Shown piece by piece: positions 1-3,766 of a DNA stretch of 6,309 nt. The stretch's first letter is position 1; every line of letters begins with the position of its first letter. The position numbers and the translations under genes are program-made. Origin of the DNA: Chloroflexota bacterium (GTDB lineage: Bacteria; Chloroflexota; UBA6077; JACQUR01); the NCBI GenBank assembly GCA_016210245.1, contig JACQUR010000064.1, positions 1 through 6,309 of the forward strand. Direction: 5' to 3'. The notes under the pieces are model-generated. The model was not told where the DNA came from. It saw only the letters and a list, made by a program, of their open reading frames with translations, and searched no databases.

Positions 1-1
1 C

Positions 2-208
2 CTGCTGGCCGGGCACGTTGCCGCTCGCCCGACCGGTGAGAACGTGCTGACCGCGCTGCGGGAGATCACCCTCGCCACCCTGGAGGTCGCGGGAACCCCC
101 TACCGGTTGGTGTCTCGGTTGACACCCCTGCACCGCACCCTCCTCGTATTGCTTGGTGTCCCGGAGGTCGCCTATGCCGGTTTCAACTCGTCCGGCGATT
201 CGACCTGA
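2..208 (+). CDS. C-terminal 68 residues of a probable transposase (5' end outside window)
   Basis: This frame is open from the left edge and stops at TGA 206-208. The 68 residues include ENVLTALREITLATLEV followed by VAGTPYRLVSRLTPLH and LLVLLGV. That pattern (helix, a short strand pair with V-G-x-x-Y-R-L-V, then L-T-P-L and a final leucine-rich helix ending LG) resembles the tail of IS4/IS1634-type DDE transposases, as I remember that family. No catalytic DDE residue falls in the visible part, so the assignment rests on the C-terminal pattern only. A strong terminator begins 28 bases after the stop, which supports this being a real gene end. It could instead be the tail of an unrelated hypothetical protein. 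Confidence 0.5.
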   Translation: MLAGHVAARPTGENVLTALREITLATLEVAGTPYRLVSRLTPLHRTLLVLLGVPEVAYAGFNSSGDST

Positions 209-235
209 CATGTGCGAAATCCAAGGCTAGGGGAC

Positions 236-272
236 GAAGCCCCCGTCGAAACCGGGGGCTTCTTCATCTTCC
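236..272 (+). terminator. Rho-independent terminator after the left-edge gene
   Basis: A perfect 10-bp stem (GAAGCCCCCG at 236-245, CGGGGGCTTC at 253-262) encloses the 7-base loop TCGAAAC. It is followed on + by the pyrimidine-rich TTCATCTTCC. It lies 28 bases past the TGA at 206-208. On the - strand the stem is followed by GTCCCC rather than a T-run, so it should act mainly on + strand transcripts, although the stem may also slow transcription arriving from the lysozyme-like gene. Confidence 0.8.
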
Positions 273-325
273 GGGGCGCCTGGCGCCGCAGCCGCCAGTT
301 CGCCTCTTCCGCGCCAGCACCACCA

Positions 326-655
326 CTACCACCCCCGCCCGTAGAGCACGCGCCAGCAGGTCCAATTCCACGCCAGGCCGCGGCGGAACATCCAGGCGGC
401 GAAGTCAGCCGCCTGCCGGGGATCAAAGGGATCGATGTAGCCCCGACGATAGAACTCGGGCAAGAGACCCCAACGGTAGAGCTGGAACAAGCCGTAGCTA
501 TAGCCCCCATCGCCGACAGCGGCGGGATCGAGGCGTGACTCGCAGAAGGCCACGTTGGCCAGGACCAGCGGATCGATACCGTACCGCTCGGCTGCCCCGA
601 CCACCAGCGGCACCACCCCGTGGGGATCGGGGACGTGTCGGGCAAAGCCCGGCAC
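326..655 (-). CDS. Small lysozyme/lytic transglycosylase-like protein
   Basis: The 109-residue product resembles the goose-lysozyme/SLT fold. After a short lead comes a helix and YGIDPLVLANVAFCESRLDP, with the presumed catalytic glutamate at residue 39 (C-E-S-R-L-D-P). Then come AAVGDGGYSYGLFQL (the G-L-F-Q motif at about 55-58), GYIDPFDPRQAADFAAWMF and a W-T-C-W tail. Enzymes of this fold cleave the glycan strands of peptidoglycan, and this compact form is common in phage-related regions. No signal peptide is visible. The GTG at 655 lacks a Shine-Dalgarno sequence. A better-placed ATG lies upstream in the same frame (712-710, preceded by AAGGAGA), but a TAG three codons after it (703-701) interrupts that longer frame. 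The 5' end may therefore be damaged or mis-sequenced. It is the last gene of the leftward series. Confidence 0.6.
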   Translation of the reverse strand: MPGFARHVPDPHGVVPLVVGAAERYGIDPLVLANVAFCESRLDPAAVGDGGYSYGLFQLYRWGLLPEFYRRGYIDPFDPRQAADFAAWMFRRGLAWNWTCWRVLYGRGW

Positions 656-700
656 CGGCGTGGCGAGGAGCGGCCTAGGTCCGAGCCCGAGGGCCCCGGA

Positions 701-1141
701 CTATCGCCTCATCGGTCTCTCCTTCCAGCAGCGCCCGTTCGAGGCACAACAACGAACGGAAGGTGTCCATCGGACGCAGTCATGACTGCCGGAGCACTCG
801 AGCCGGCAGGCCGGCGTTGTGCCAGTCCACTGACTCGCCGCGCAGCAGTTCCTCGCGCCAGGCCCACCCGACCGGGCGGGAACGCTGGAGGTGCTGCTCG
901 TCCAGCACCACCAGCACGTACACGTCGGACGGGTAGCGGGTGCCCAGACGGTAGACGAGTTTGCCCTGCGGTAGGCCGTCGTCTTCAGGTCGATCTTCCA
1001 GCCGCAGAGGGAGAAGTCCTCGCCGTAGTCGCTCTCCTCATCCGAGGTGAGCAGTTCCAGCGGCAGGCCGGCCCAGGTGGCGAACGCCATCATGCCCAGG
1101 ATGGAGCGGCACTCATCCTCGACGCCATAGTCGGGAATCAG
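701..1141 (-). pseudogene. Frameshifted gene with a PD-(D/E)XK nuclease-like motif
   Basis: Read leftwards, one frame gives LIPDYGVEDECRSILG, then MMAFATWAGLPLELL, then GEDFSLCGWKIDLKTTAY down to about 971. The sense continues in the next frame as QGKLVYRLGTRYPSDVYVLVVLDE, then RPVGWAWREELLRGESVDWHNAGLPARVLRQS, to a TGA at 782-780. The same frame then resumes as LRPMDTFRSLLCLERALLEGETDEAI. Restoring one C near 968-972 would give a continuous TAYPQGKLVY. An early helix with acidic residues, followed by an acidic residue and I-D-L-K, is the typical PD-(D/E)XK nuclease arrangement. That fold includes restriction and repair nucleases. I do not recognise the specific family. One frameshift plus one in-frame stop suggests decay, though consensus error in homopolymers is possible. 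The next gene downstream is the lysozyme-like one. Confidence 0.5.
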
Positions 1142-1350
1142 CGCCCCGGGCCCACCGACCAGACCAGGTGATCGCTCGATCGCTGGCCGCCCGACTTCAA
1201 GACCCGCAGCGGCTCGTCCAGCACCTGGGGCGGCTCATCGAACGGCACATGCTCGAAGAACTCCCAGGCGCAGACCACGTCGGCGGCGTTCTCGGGCCAG
1301 GGGAGGGCGGTGGCACTCGCAACCTGGACGTAGCGCTTCGCCTCCGAGCC
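1138..1350 (-). pseudogene. Fragment of a class I SAM-dependent methyltransferase-like protein
   Basis: A 70-residue open frame between in-frame stops contains SATALPWPENAADVVCAWE, then FFEHVPF, then VLDEPLRVLKSGG. This matches the C-terminal half of the methyltransferase type 11 core, where a family member has L-P-F-P-D..D-V-V, then E-H-V-P, then R-V-L-K-P-G-G. The motif I glycine-rich SAM-binding loop is absent, and nothing upstream supplies it: the preceding bases encode the end of the PIN-like gene in another frame. An ATG overlaps that gene's stop (ATGA at 1373-1370) but is not in this frame. Its 3' end overlaps the start of the nuclease-like frame. I infer a gene that has lost its 5' half. 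A DNA methyltransferase is possible but fits less well. Confidence 0.42.
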
Positions 1351-1369
1351 TCAGCTCGAGGAGCGCACG

Positions 1370-1644
1370 TCATGGCCGCGTCCGGCCGAGCGCAAGCTGC
1401 ACTTCGGCCTCGCTGTAGCCGGGTAGCCGGTAGCCCTGCTCGATCAGCTCCTGGAGTTGGCCCCACTTGAAGAGCCGCGAGCGGTGGTCGGGGAAAGTGG
1501 CGATCCAGTCGAGCAGCATCGCCGCGCGAACCGCCAGAGTCGCGAGCGCAGGCCTTTCCTGGAGAATGACGATCCCAGCGTGCGCAGGGCCTCGACCAGA
1601 GCCAGGTGTACGCACTCGTCCAGGTAAGCGGGCGGCGCCGGCAT
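1370..1644 (-). pseudogene. DUF5615-type PIN-like toxin with an internal deletion
   Basis: The ATG at 1644-1642 shares a base with the TGA of the upstream DUF433 gene (TGATG), the usual coupling of antitoxin and toxin. The first residues, MPAPPAYLDECVHLALVEALRTLG, look like the N-terminus of DUF5615 PIN-like proteins, including the first-strand aspartate in Y-L-D-E. In this frame the protein then degenerates and stops at 1444. From about 1590 leftwards another frame carries the expected C-terminus: AHAGIVILQERPALATL, AAMLLDWIATFPDHRSRLFKW, then LQELIEQGYRLPGYSEAEV, ending at TGA 1372-1370. Family members have roughly 50-70 more residues between these parts, including the remaining acidic active-site positions. 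I infer a deletion with frame change at about 1575-1590, so the RNase-like activity should be lost. Confidence 0.6.
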
Positions 1645-1916
1645 CAGTCCGCGCCTTCGTCCTCTTCCTCGTTCTCGGCGATGGAGCGGTCGATCTCTTC
1701 GCGATGGGCCTCGTAGAAGGTCAGCGCCTCCTGTATTGTCGGGACATCGAGTTGGGGGTATCCCGCACGTACCCACTCGAGGTCGTGATAACGCTGGTAC
1801 TCGATCACGATGGAGCGTACAGGAATGCGGGTGCCTTTGATGGTCGGCTCTCCCCCACACACGCGGGGATTTCGAGCAATCCGGCCGAAACGCGCGGATC
1901 GCGGTAGCGCCGCCAT
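1644..1916 (-). CDS. DUF433 antitoxin-like protein, copy 1
   Basis: The 90-residue product has the DUF433 signature: RNPRVCGGEPTIKGTRIPV at residues 15-33 (N-P-x-V-x-G-G-x-P-x-I-x-G-T-R-I-P-V), then a helix, A-G-Y-P-Q-L at 51-56, then IQEALTFYEAHREEIDR and an acidic tail EEEDEGAD. DUF433 proteins are small winged-helix-like proteins usually encoded next to DUF5615 PIN-like toxins; they are taken as the DNA-binding antitoxin that neutralises the toxin and represses its own operon. The ATG at 1916 follows a strong AGGAGGT site (complement at 1922-1928) at good spacing. Its stop overlaps the toxin start as TGATG. The frame is intact although the toxin is broken. It is 71% identical (64 of 90) to copy 2 at 2685-2957. 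Confidence 0.85.
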   Translation of the reverse strand: MAALPRSARFGRIARNPRVCGGEPTIKGTRIPVRSIVIEYQRYHDLEWVRAGYPQLDVPTIQEALTFYEAHREEIDRSIAENEEEDEGAD

Positions 1917-2008
1917 CTCTCCACCTCCTCTGGGATGCCCAGCCCGACAGCTCCGGGTGTTGGGAGGATACCATCAGTATCCGCGGCCAGCAAGGAGCAT
2001 GCCGATTC
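1843..2008. repeat. High-identity direct repeat, copy A (operator plus 5' end of DUF433 gene)
   Basis: This block matches 2884-3049 with about 12 differences in 166 bases and no indels, at an offset of 1041 bases. It covers the promoter/operator, the ribosome binding site and about the first 25 codons of the DUF433 gene. The rest of the gene stays collinear but is clearly more diverged. Confidence 0.85.
1965..1993 (-). promoter_or_regulatory. Promoter with overlapping palindromic operator for DUF433 copy 1
   Basis: On the - strand, TTGCTG (complement of 1988-1993) and TATCCT (complement of 1965-1970) are separated by exactly 17 bases, as in a sigma-70 promoter. A perfect inverted repeat, GGATAC-N5-GTATCC at 1966-1982, covers the -10 element and part of the spacer, a position suited to autorepression by the antitoxin. 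The same elements recur unchanged before copy 2 at 3006-3034. Promoter and operator roles are inferred from position and conservation. Confidence 0.6.
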
Positions 2009-2027
2009 CGACGGCGAGCCAGAAGGA

Positions 2028-2056
2028 TTGACGCCTGATGTTAGATCTGGCATCAT
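2028..2056 (+). promoter_or_regulatory. Promoter with palindromic operator for the higBA-like locus
   Basis: TTGACG at 2028-2033 lies 17 bases before CATCAT at 2051-2056 (four of six matches to TATAAT). Between and overlapping them is the near-palindrome TGATGTTAGATCTGGCATCA at 2036-2055. It is symmetrical at 8 of 10 positions around AGATCT, and is a good candidate for the HigA autorepression site. The expected start of transcription falls at about 2063, the A of the toxin ATG, and no Shine-Dalgarno precedes that ATG. The mRNA may therefore be leaderless. Confidence 0.5.
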
Positions 2057-2062
2057 CCATGC

Positions 2063-2287
2063 ATGAGTGACGCGTCGAAGCCGATACGCTGGGCACCCTC
2101 CACGAAAGAGGACCTGAGAGAGTTTCCTGCGGAGGTGAGGGGCGCCGTTGGTGTTGCGCTCCGGCTGGCCCAGAATGGGCGGACGGCTCCCTACGCCAAG
2201 CCGTTCAAGGTGGGCAAGGGGAGCGGCGCGGGCGTCATGGAAGATGAGCGACAGAGAGAAGATCGAGGTCACCGAGAGCAGCGGTAA
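2063..2287 (+). pseudogene. Truncated HigB/Gp49-like (RelE superfamily) toxin
   Basis: The first 60 residues match the N-terminal half of Gp49-like HigB toxins: KPIRWAPSTKEDLREFPAEV, a helix with VGVALRLAQNG, then AKPFKVGKGSGAGVME. Complete members are roughly 110-120 residues and continue after G-V-x-E with the strands carrying the RNase and ribosome-binding residues. Here the reading runs straight into the start region of the antitoxin gene; the last 14 codons (DERQREDRGHREQR) are out-of-frame antitoxin sequence up to TAA 2285-2287. I infer a deletion of the toxin's second half, joining GVME to the antitoxin translation start. The intact toxin would be a ribosome-dependent mRNA endonuclease; this remnant should be inactive. 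It shares the promoter/operator at 2028-2056. Confidence 0.7.
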
Positions 2288-2576
2288 CGTCTTCGAGGAC
2301 CTGGGGCTTCCGGACGCTGAGGAGCACCTGGCGAAGGCCGACATTGGCATGCTGATCTACGACGCCATCAGGGAGCGGGGTCTCTCCCAGCGCCAGGCCG
2401 CTCGTGTCCTTGGGCTCGACCAGGCCAACATCTCCAGGTTGATGAACGGGAGGCTCTCCGGCTTCAGCCTAGACAGGCTCTTCCGCTTCCTGAACGCTCT
2501 TGATATGGATGTCGAGGTGACCGTGAGGAAGAAACCGGAGCGAGCGAGCCACGGCATACTGAGAGTGAGGGCATAG
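2244..2576 (+). CDS. higA: HigA-type XRE-family antitoxin
   Basis: The intact 110-residue product begins MSDREKIEVTESSGNVFEDLG followed by LPDAEEHLAKADIG, as in HigA antitoxins paired with Gp49-like toxins. A lambda-repressor-type helix-turn-helix follows at about residues 47-70 (LSQRQAARVLGLDQANISRL then MNGRLSGFSLDRL), and the tail is DVEVTVRKKP. HigA binds and neutralises the toxin and represses its own promoter. I start it at ATG 2244 because the family N-terminus M-S-D..I-E-V-T-x-S-S-G-N-V-F begins there. The toxin deletion has left only GGAAG directly before this ATG, so initiation may depend on translation of the 74-codon toxin remnant, which ends 41 bases inside this gene. A helix-turn-helix regulator without its toxin could persist as a repressor or as an anti-addiction factor. 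Confidence 0.85.
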   Translation: MSDREKIEVTESSGNVFEDLGLPDAEEHLAKADIGMLIYDAIRERGLSQRQAARVLGLDQANISRLMNGRLSGFSLDRLFRFLNALDMDVEVTVRKKPERASHGILRVRA

Positions 2577-2580
2577 CCGA

Positions 2581-2612
2581 AGAAGTCGTGCCTGCCAGTA
2601 CGGCTTCTCTTC
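2581..2612 (+). terminator. Possible terminator after higA
   Basis: AGAAGTCGTGC (2581-2591) can pair with GTACGGCTTCT (2598-2608) over 11 positions, two of them G-U wobbles, around the loop CTGCCA. It begins five bases after the higA stop codon. The 3' flank is pyrimidine-rich (CTTCTCTTC) but has no clean T-run, so strength is uncertain. Confidence 0.4.
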
Positions 2613-2667
2613 GTCGAAAGCTGGCTTGGCTTGACGCCGCCCCGACTTCTCCTCCATTACCTGCCGA

Positions 2668-2685
2668 TTATTGCGGAGGAAGCAT
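2668..2685 (-). pseudogene. Five-codon stub of a second DUF5615-type toxin
   Basis: Directly after the second DUF433 gene, the same TGATG overlap seen in copy 1 presents an ATG at 2685-2683. It is followed by only L-P-P-Q and TAA (2670-2668). The intact-looking start in copy 1 reads M-P-A-P-P at the same place. The bases further left, to higA, show no recognisable PIN-like sequence. I infer that the partner toxin was deleted almost completely. Only position and the shared junction support this. Confidence 0.4.
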
Positions 2686-2957
2686 CAGTCGGCCGAGTTG
2701 GCGAACTCCTCGTTCTCCTGGATCAGGCGATCGATCTCCTCGCGGTGGGCCTCGTAGAAGGCCAGGGCCTCGTGTATCGCAGTGATGTCCAGGTGTGGGT
2801 AGGCTCGCTGGACTTCCTCGACATTGCCATACAACTGATACTCGACCACGATGCAACGCACGGGCACCCGCGTCCCTGCCACCGTCGGCTCTCCCCCACA
2901 CACGCGGGGGTTTCGAACGATCCGGCCGAAACGCGCGGATCGCGGCAGCGCCGCCAT
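2685..2957 (-). CDS. DUF433 antitoxin-like protein, copy 2
   Basis: The 90-residue product is a paralogue of the copy ending at 1644 (64 of 90 residues identical, same length). It carries RNPRVCGGEPTVAGTRVPV at residues 15-33, R-A-Y-P-H-L at 51-56 and EALAFYEAHREEIDRLI near the end; the tail (FANSAD) differs from copy 1's acidic tail. The predicted role is that of a winged-helix-like antitoxin and autorepressor for a PIN-like toxin, but the toxin gene next to it is reduced to a stub. The start ATG at 2957 is preceded by the same AGGAGGT ribosome binding site and the same promoter/operator as copy 1. The first 25 residues differ from copy 1 at one position only, whereas residues 26-90 differ at 25. 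Confidence 0.85.
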   Translation of the reverse strand: MAALPRSARFGRIVRNPRVCGGEPTVAGTRVPVRCIVVEYQLYGNVEEVQRAYPHLDITAIHEALAFYEAHREEIDRLIQENEEFANSAD

Positions 2958-3049
2958 CTCACCACCTCCTCTGGAGTGCCCAGCCCTACAGCTCCGGATG
3001 TTGGGAGGATACCATCAGTATCCGCGGCCAGCAAGCACCGTGCCGATTC
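2884..3049. repeat. High-identity direct repeat, copy B (operator plus 5' end of DUF433 gene)
   Basis: This is the partner of 1843-2008. A stretch at about 3000-3035, spanning the promoter and operator, is identical in both copies. Confidence 0.85.
3006..3034 (-). promoter_or_regulatory. Promoter with overlapping palindromic operator for DUF433 copy 2
   Basis: TTGCTG (complement of 3029-3034), a 17-base spacer and TATCCT (complement of 3006-3011), with GGATAC-N5-GTATCC at 3007-3023, are identical to the elements in front of copy 1. A repressor that recognises one site should also bind the other. Confidence 0.6.
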
Positions 3050-3078
3050 GGGTCCGTCCAGTTCTTGTGCGTGGAGGT

Positions 3079-3110
3079 CGTAGGGGGCGACGGCCCTGTC
3101 GCCCCCTACG
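3079..3110. repeat. Perfect 13-bp hairpin, probable dispersed palindromic repeat
   Basis: CGTAGGGGGCGAC (3079-3091) and GTCGCCCCCTACG (3098-3110) are exact complements around a 6-base loop, GGCCCT. No T-run follows on either strand, so a simple terminator role is unlikely. GTAGGGGCGAC-type palindromes are, to my recollection, dispersed in many copies in Chloroflexota genomes. A second small hairpin, CCCGCCG-ATT-CGGCGGG, follows at 3144-3160. Apart from these and the palindrome at 3209-3245, I see no gene between 3050 and 3260. Confidence 0.6.
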
Positions 3111-3208
3111 GCTCGGCCACCGCCTACACAGCAACTGGCCACACCCGCCGATTCGGCGGGGGGCGAGGACGACCCAGACGCGGGGATCCTGCCTGGAAAG
3201 CGGCGGGA

Positions 3209-3245
3209 AATCATTATCACTCATGCCGGCAGAGTGATAATGATT
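3209..3245. promoter_or_regulatory. AT-rich inverted repeat, probable operator/promoter of the MNT gene
   Basis: AATCATTATCACT (3209-3221) and AGTGATAATGATT (3233-3245) are perfect inverted 13-mers; the flanking C3222-G3232 pair makes 14. The central stretch contains the 8-base palindrome TGCCGGCA (3224-3231). The arms are very AT-rich in a GC-rich setting. The right arm contains GATAAT (3236-3241), a good -10 element, and TTATCA lies 16 bases upstream (3214-3219) as a weak -35. Transcription would then start about a dozen bases before ATG 3261. Because of the symmetry, the same elements exist on the other strand. Confidence 0.5.
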
Positions 3246-3260
3246 GCGCGAAGGTGGGTG

Positions 3261-3578
3261 ATGACGGAGGAGGGGCATCGACAGGCCAGGGGAACGGAGA
3301 AACGGCTACGCGGCTCGACGCGCTTCTGGCGCAACTTGAGGCGTGGGCCCTGGCCTGAGCCGACGGTCCGTCGCCTGGTCGCCGCGCTCGACGACCTGAC
3401 TCGGCAGTTGCGGGTCGTGGAGGGCGTCGTCGGCCTGCTGCTCTTCGGTAGCTACGCCCGGGGCGATTTCGGGCGCAAGAGCGACATGGACCTGCTGGTC
3501 CTCGTTGTAGACCAGCCGCCCGTCGCCCAGACATCCCTGCGCCAGATTGGCCGACGAGTGGATCCTAATATGCCTTGA
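3261..3578 (+). pseudogene. Truncated minimal nucleotidyltransferase (MNT) domain protein
   Basis: The nucleotidyltransferase signature is clear: VVGLLLFGSYARGDFGRKSD then MDLLVLVV, with G63-S64 and the metal-binding aspartates D75 and D77 (G-S-x10-D-x-D). MNT proteins are commonly paired with HEPN toxins and can AMPylate or otherwise neutralise them. Family members continue with a third acidic strand and a C-terminal part of varying length. Here the sense ends after L-V-V-D-Q-P-P-V-A-Q, and the frame runs through TSLRQIGRRVDPNMP to TGA 3576-3578, where a REP-like repeat begins. I therefore infer a 3' truncation. I chose ATG 3261 (AAGGTGG upstream); GTG 3234 and ATG 3240 are in frame but lie inside the palindrome. 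The 30-odd residues before the domain look unlike an MNT N-terminus, and no HEPN partner is visible. Confidence 0.6.
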
Positions 3579-3660
3579 GGGAGAGGGGGCAGGGAGGTGA
3601 GGGAGCCTCCCGCGGGGCAGGGGGTGCGGGGGAAGCTGGCGCGGGCGCCCGACTCGCGCC
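3574..3660. repeat. REP-like G/C-rich element between the MNT fragment and ileS
   Basis: Read on the - strand, the left part gives CCTCACCTCCCTGCCCCC followed by TCTCCCTC. This closely resembles the stretch at 6278-6301 inside or at the end of ileS, where CCTAACCCCCCCGCCCCC is followed by TTCCCT. The two copies are in opposite orientation. Further right lie GGGAGG/CCTCCC complementary segments and the 10-base palindrome CGGGCGCCCG at 3642-3651. It starts exactly where the MNT reading frame ends. Interspersed C-rich palindromes of this type are typical of some Chloroflexota genomes. Confidence 0.5.
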
Positions 3661-3690
3661 CCTCCGCCCCAATCTGCCATACTAAACCAA

Positions 3691-3766
3691 GTCCACAGTC
3701 GACAGTCCACAGTTGACAGTCTGCTGGTGCCCTTTCGACTGCGGACTGTCGACTACGGAGACTGTC
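3691..3766. repeat. Heptamer tandem repeats forming a long hairpin in the ileS 5' region
   Basis: On the left, GTCCACA-GTCGACA-GTCCACA-GTTGACA-GTC (3691-3721) is a run of four 7-base units plus a partial one. On the right, GACTGCG-GACTGTC-GACTACG-GA-GACTGTC (3737-3766) is the inverted form. Positions 3697-3713 pair with 3738-3754 at 16 of 17 positions, and the stem can extend three more pairs (one G-U), leaving a loop of about 18 bases. The structure ends two bases before the GGAG ribosome binding site (3757-3760). No T-box motifs are visible. Confidence 0.7.

Noticed and set aside
212..538. A 108-codon + strand open frame starting MRNPRLGDEAP.
   Set aside because: It overlaps the terminator and runs antisense to the lysozyme-like gene. 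Its product is proline/alanine-rich without motifs.
1848..1875. CTCCCCCACACACGCGGGGA followed by TTTCGA, with a near copy at 2889-2916, resembles a type I-E CRISPR repeat.
   Set aside because: Only two copies exist, 1041 bases apart, both inside the DUF433 coding sequence where they encode NPRVCGGE. There are no spacers and no array.
2469..2657. A 62-codon - strand open frame overlapping the end of higA, considered as the remains of the second PIN-like toxin.
   Set aside because: It shows no L-D-E, H-A-G-I or other family pattern, and most of it is antisense to the well-supported higA.
2795..3358. Long + strand open frames across 2795-3358, antisense to DUF433 copy 2 and through the hairpins.
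   Set aside because: The products contain translated hairpin and antisense sequence without domain motifs. A short helical-looking stretch, TATRLDALLAQLEAWALA at about 3302-3355, could be the end of a lost upstream gene but is too short to support.
3661..3766. A T-box riboswitch upstream of ileS.
   Set aside because: No AGGGTGGNACCGCG-like antiterminator and no specifier stem are visible. The region is explained by heptamer repeats.
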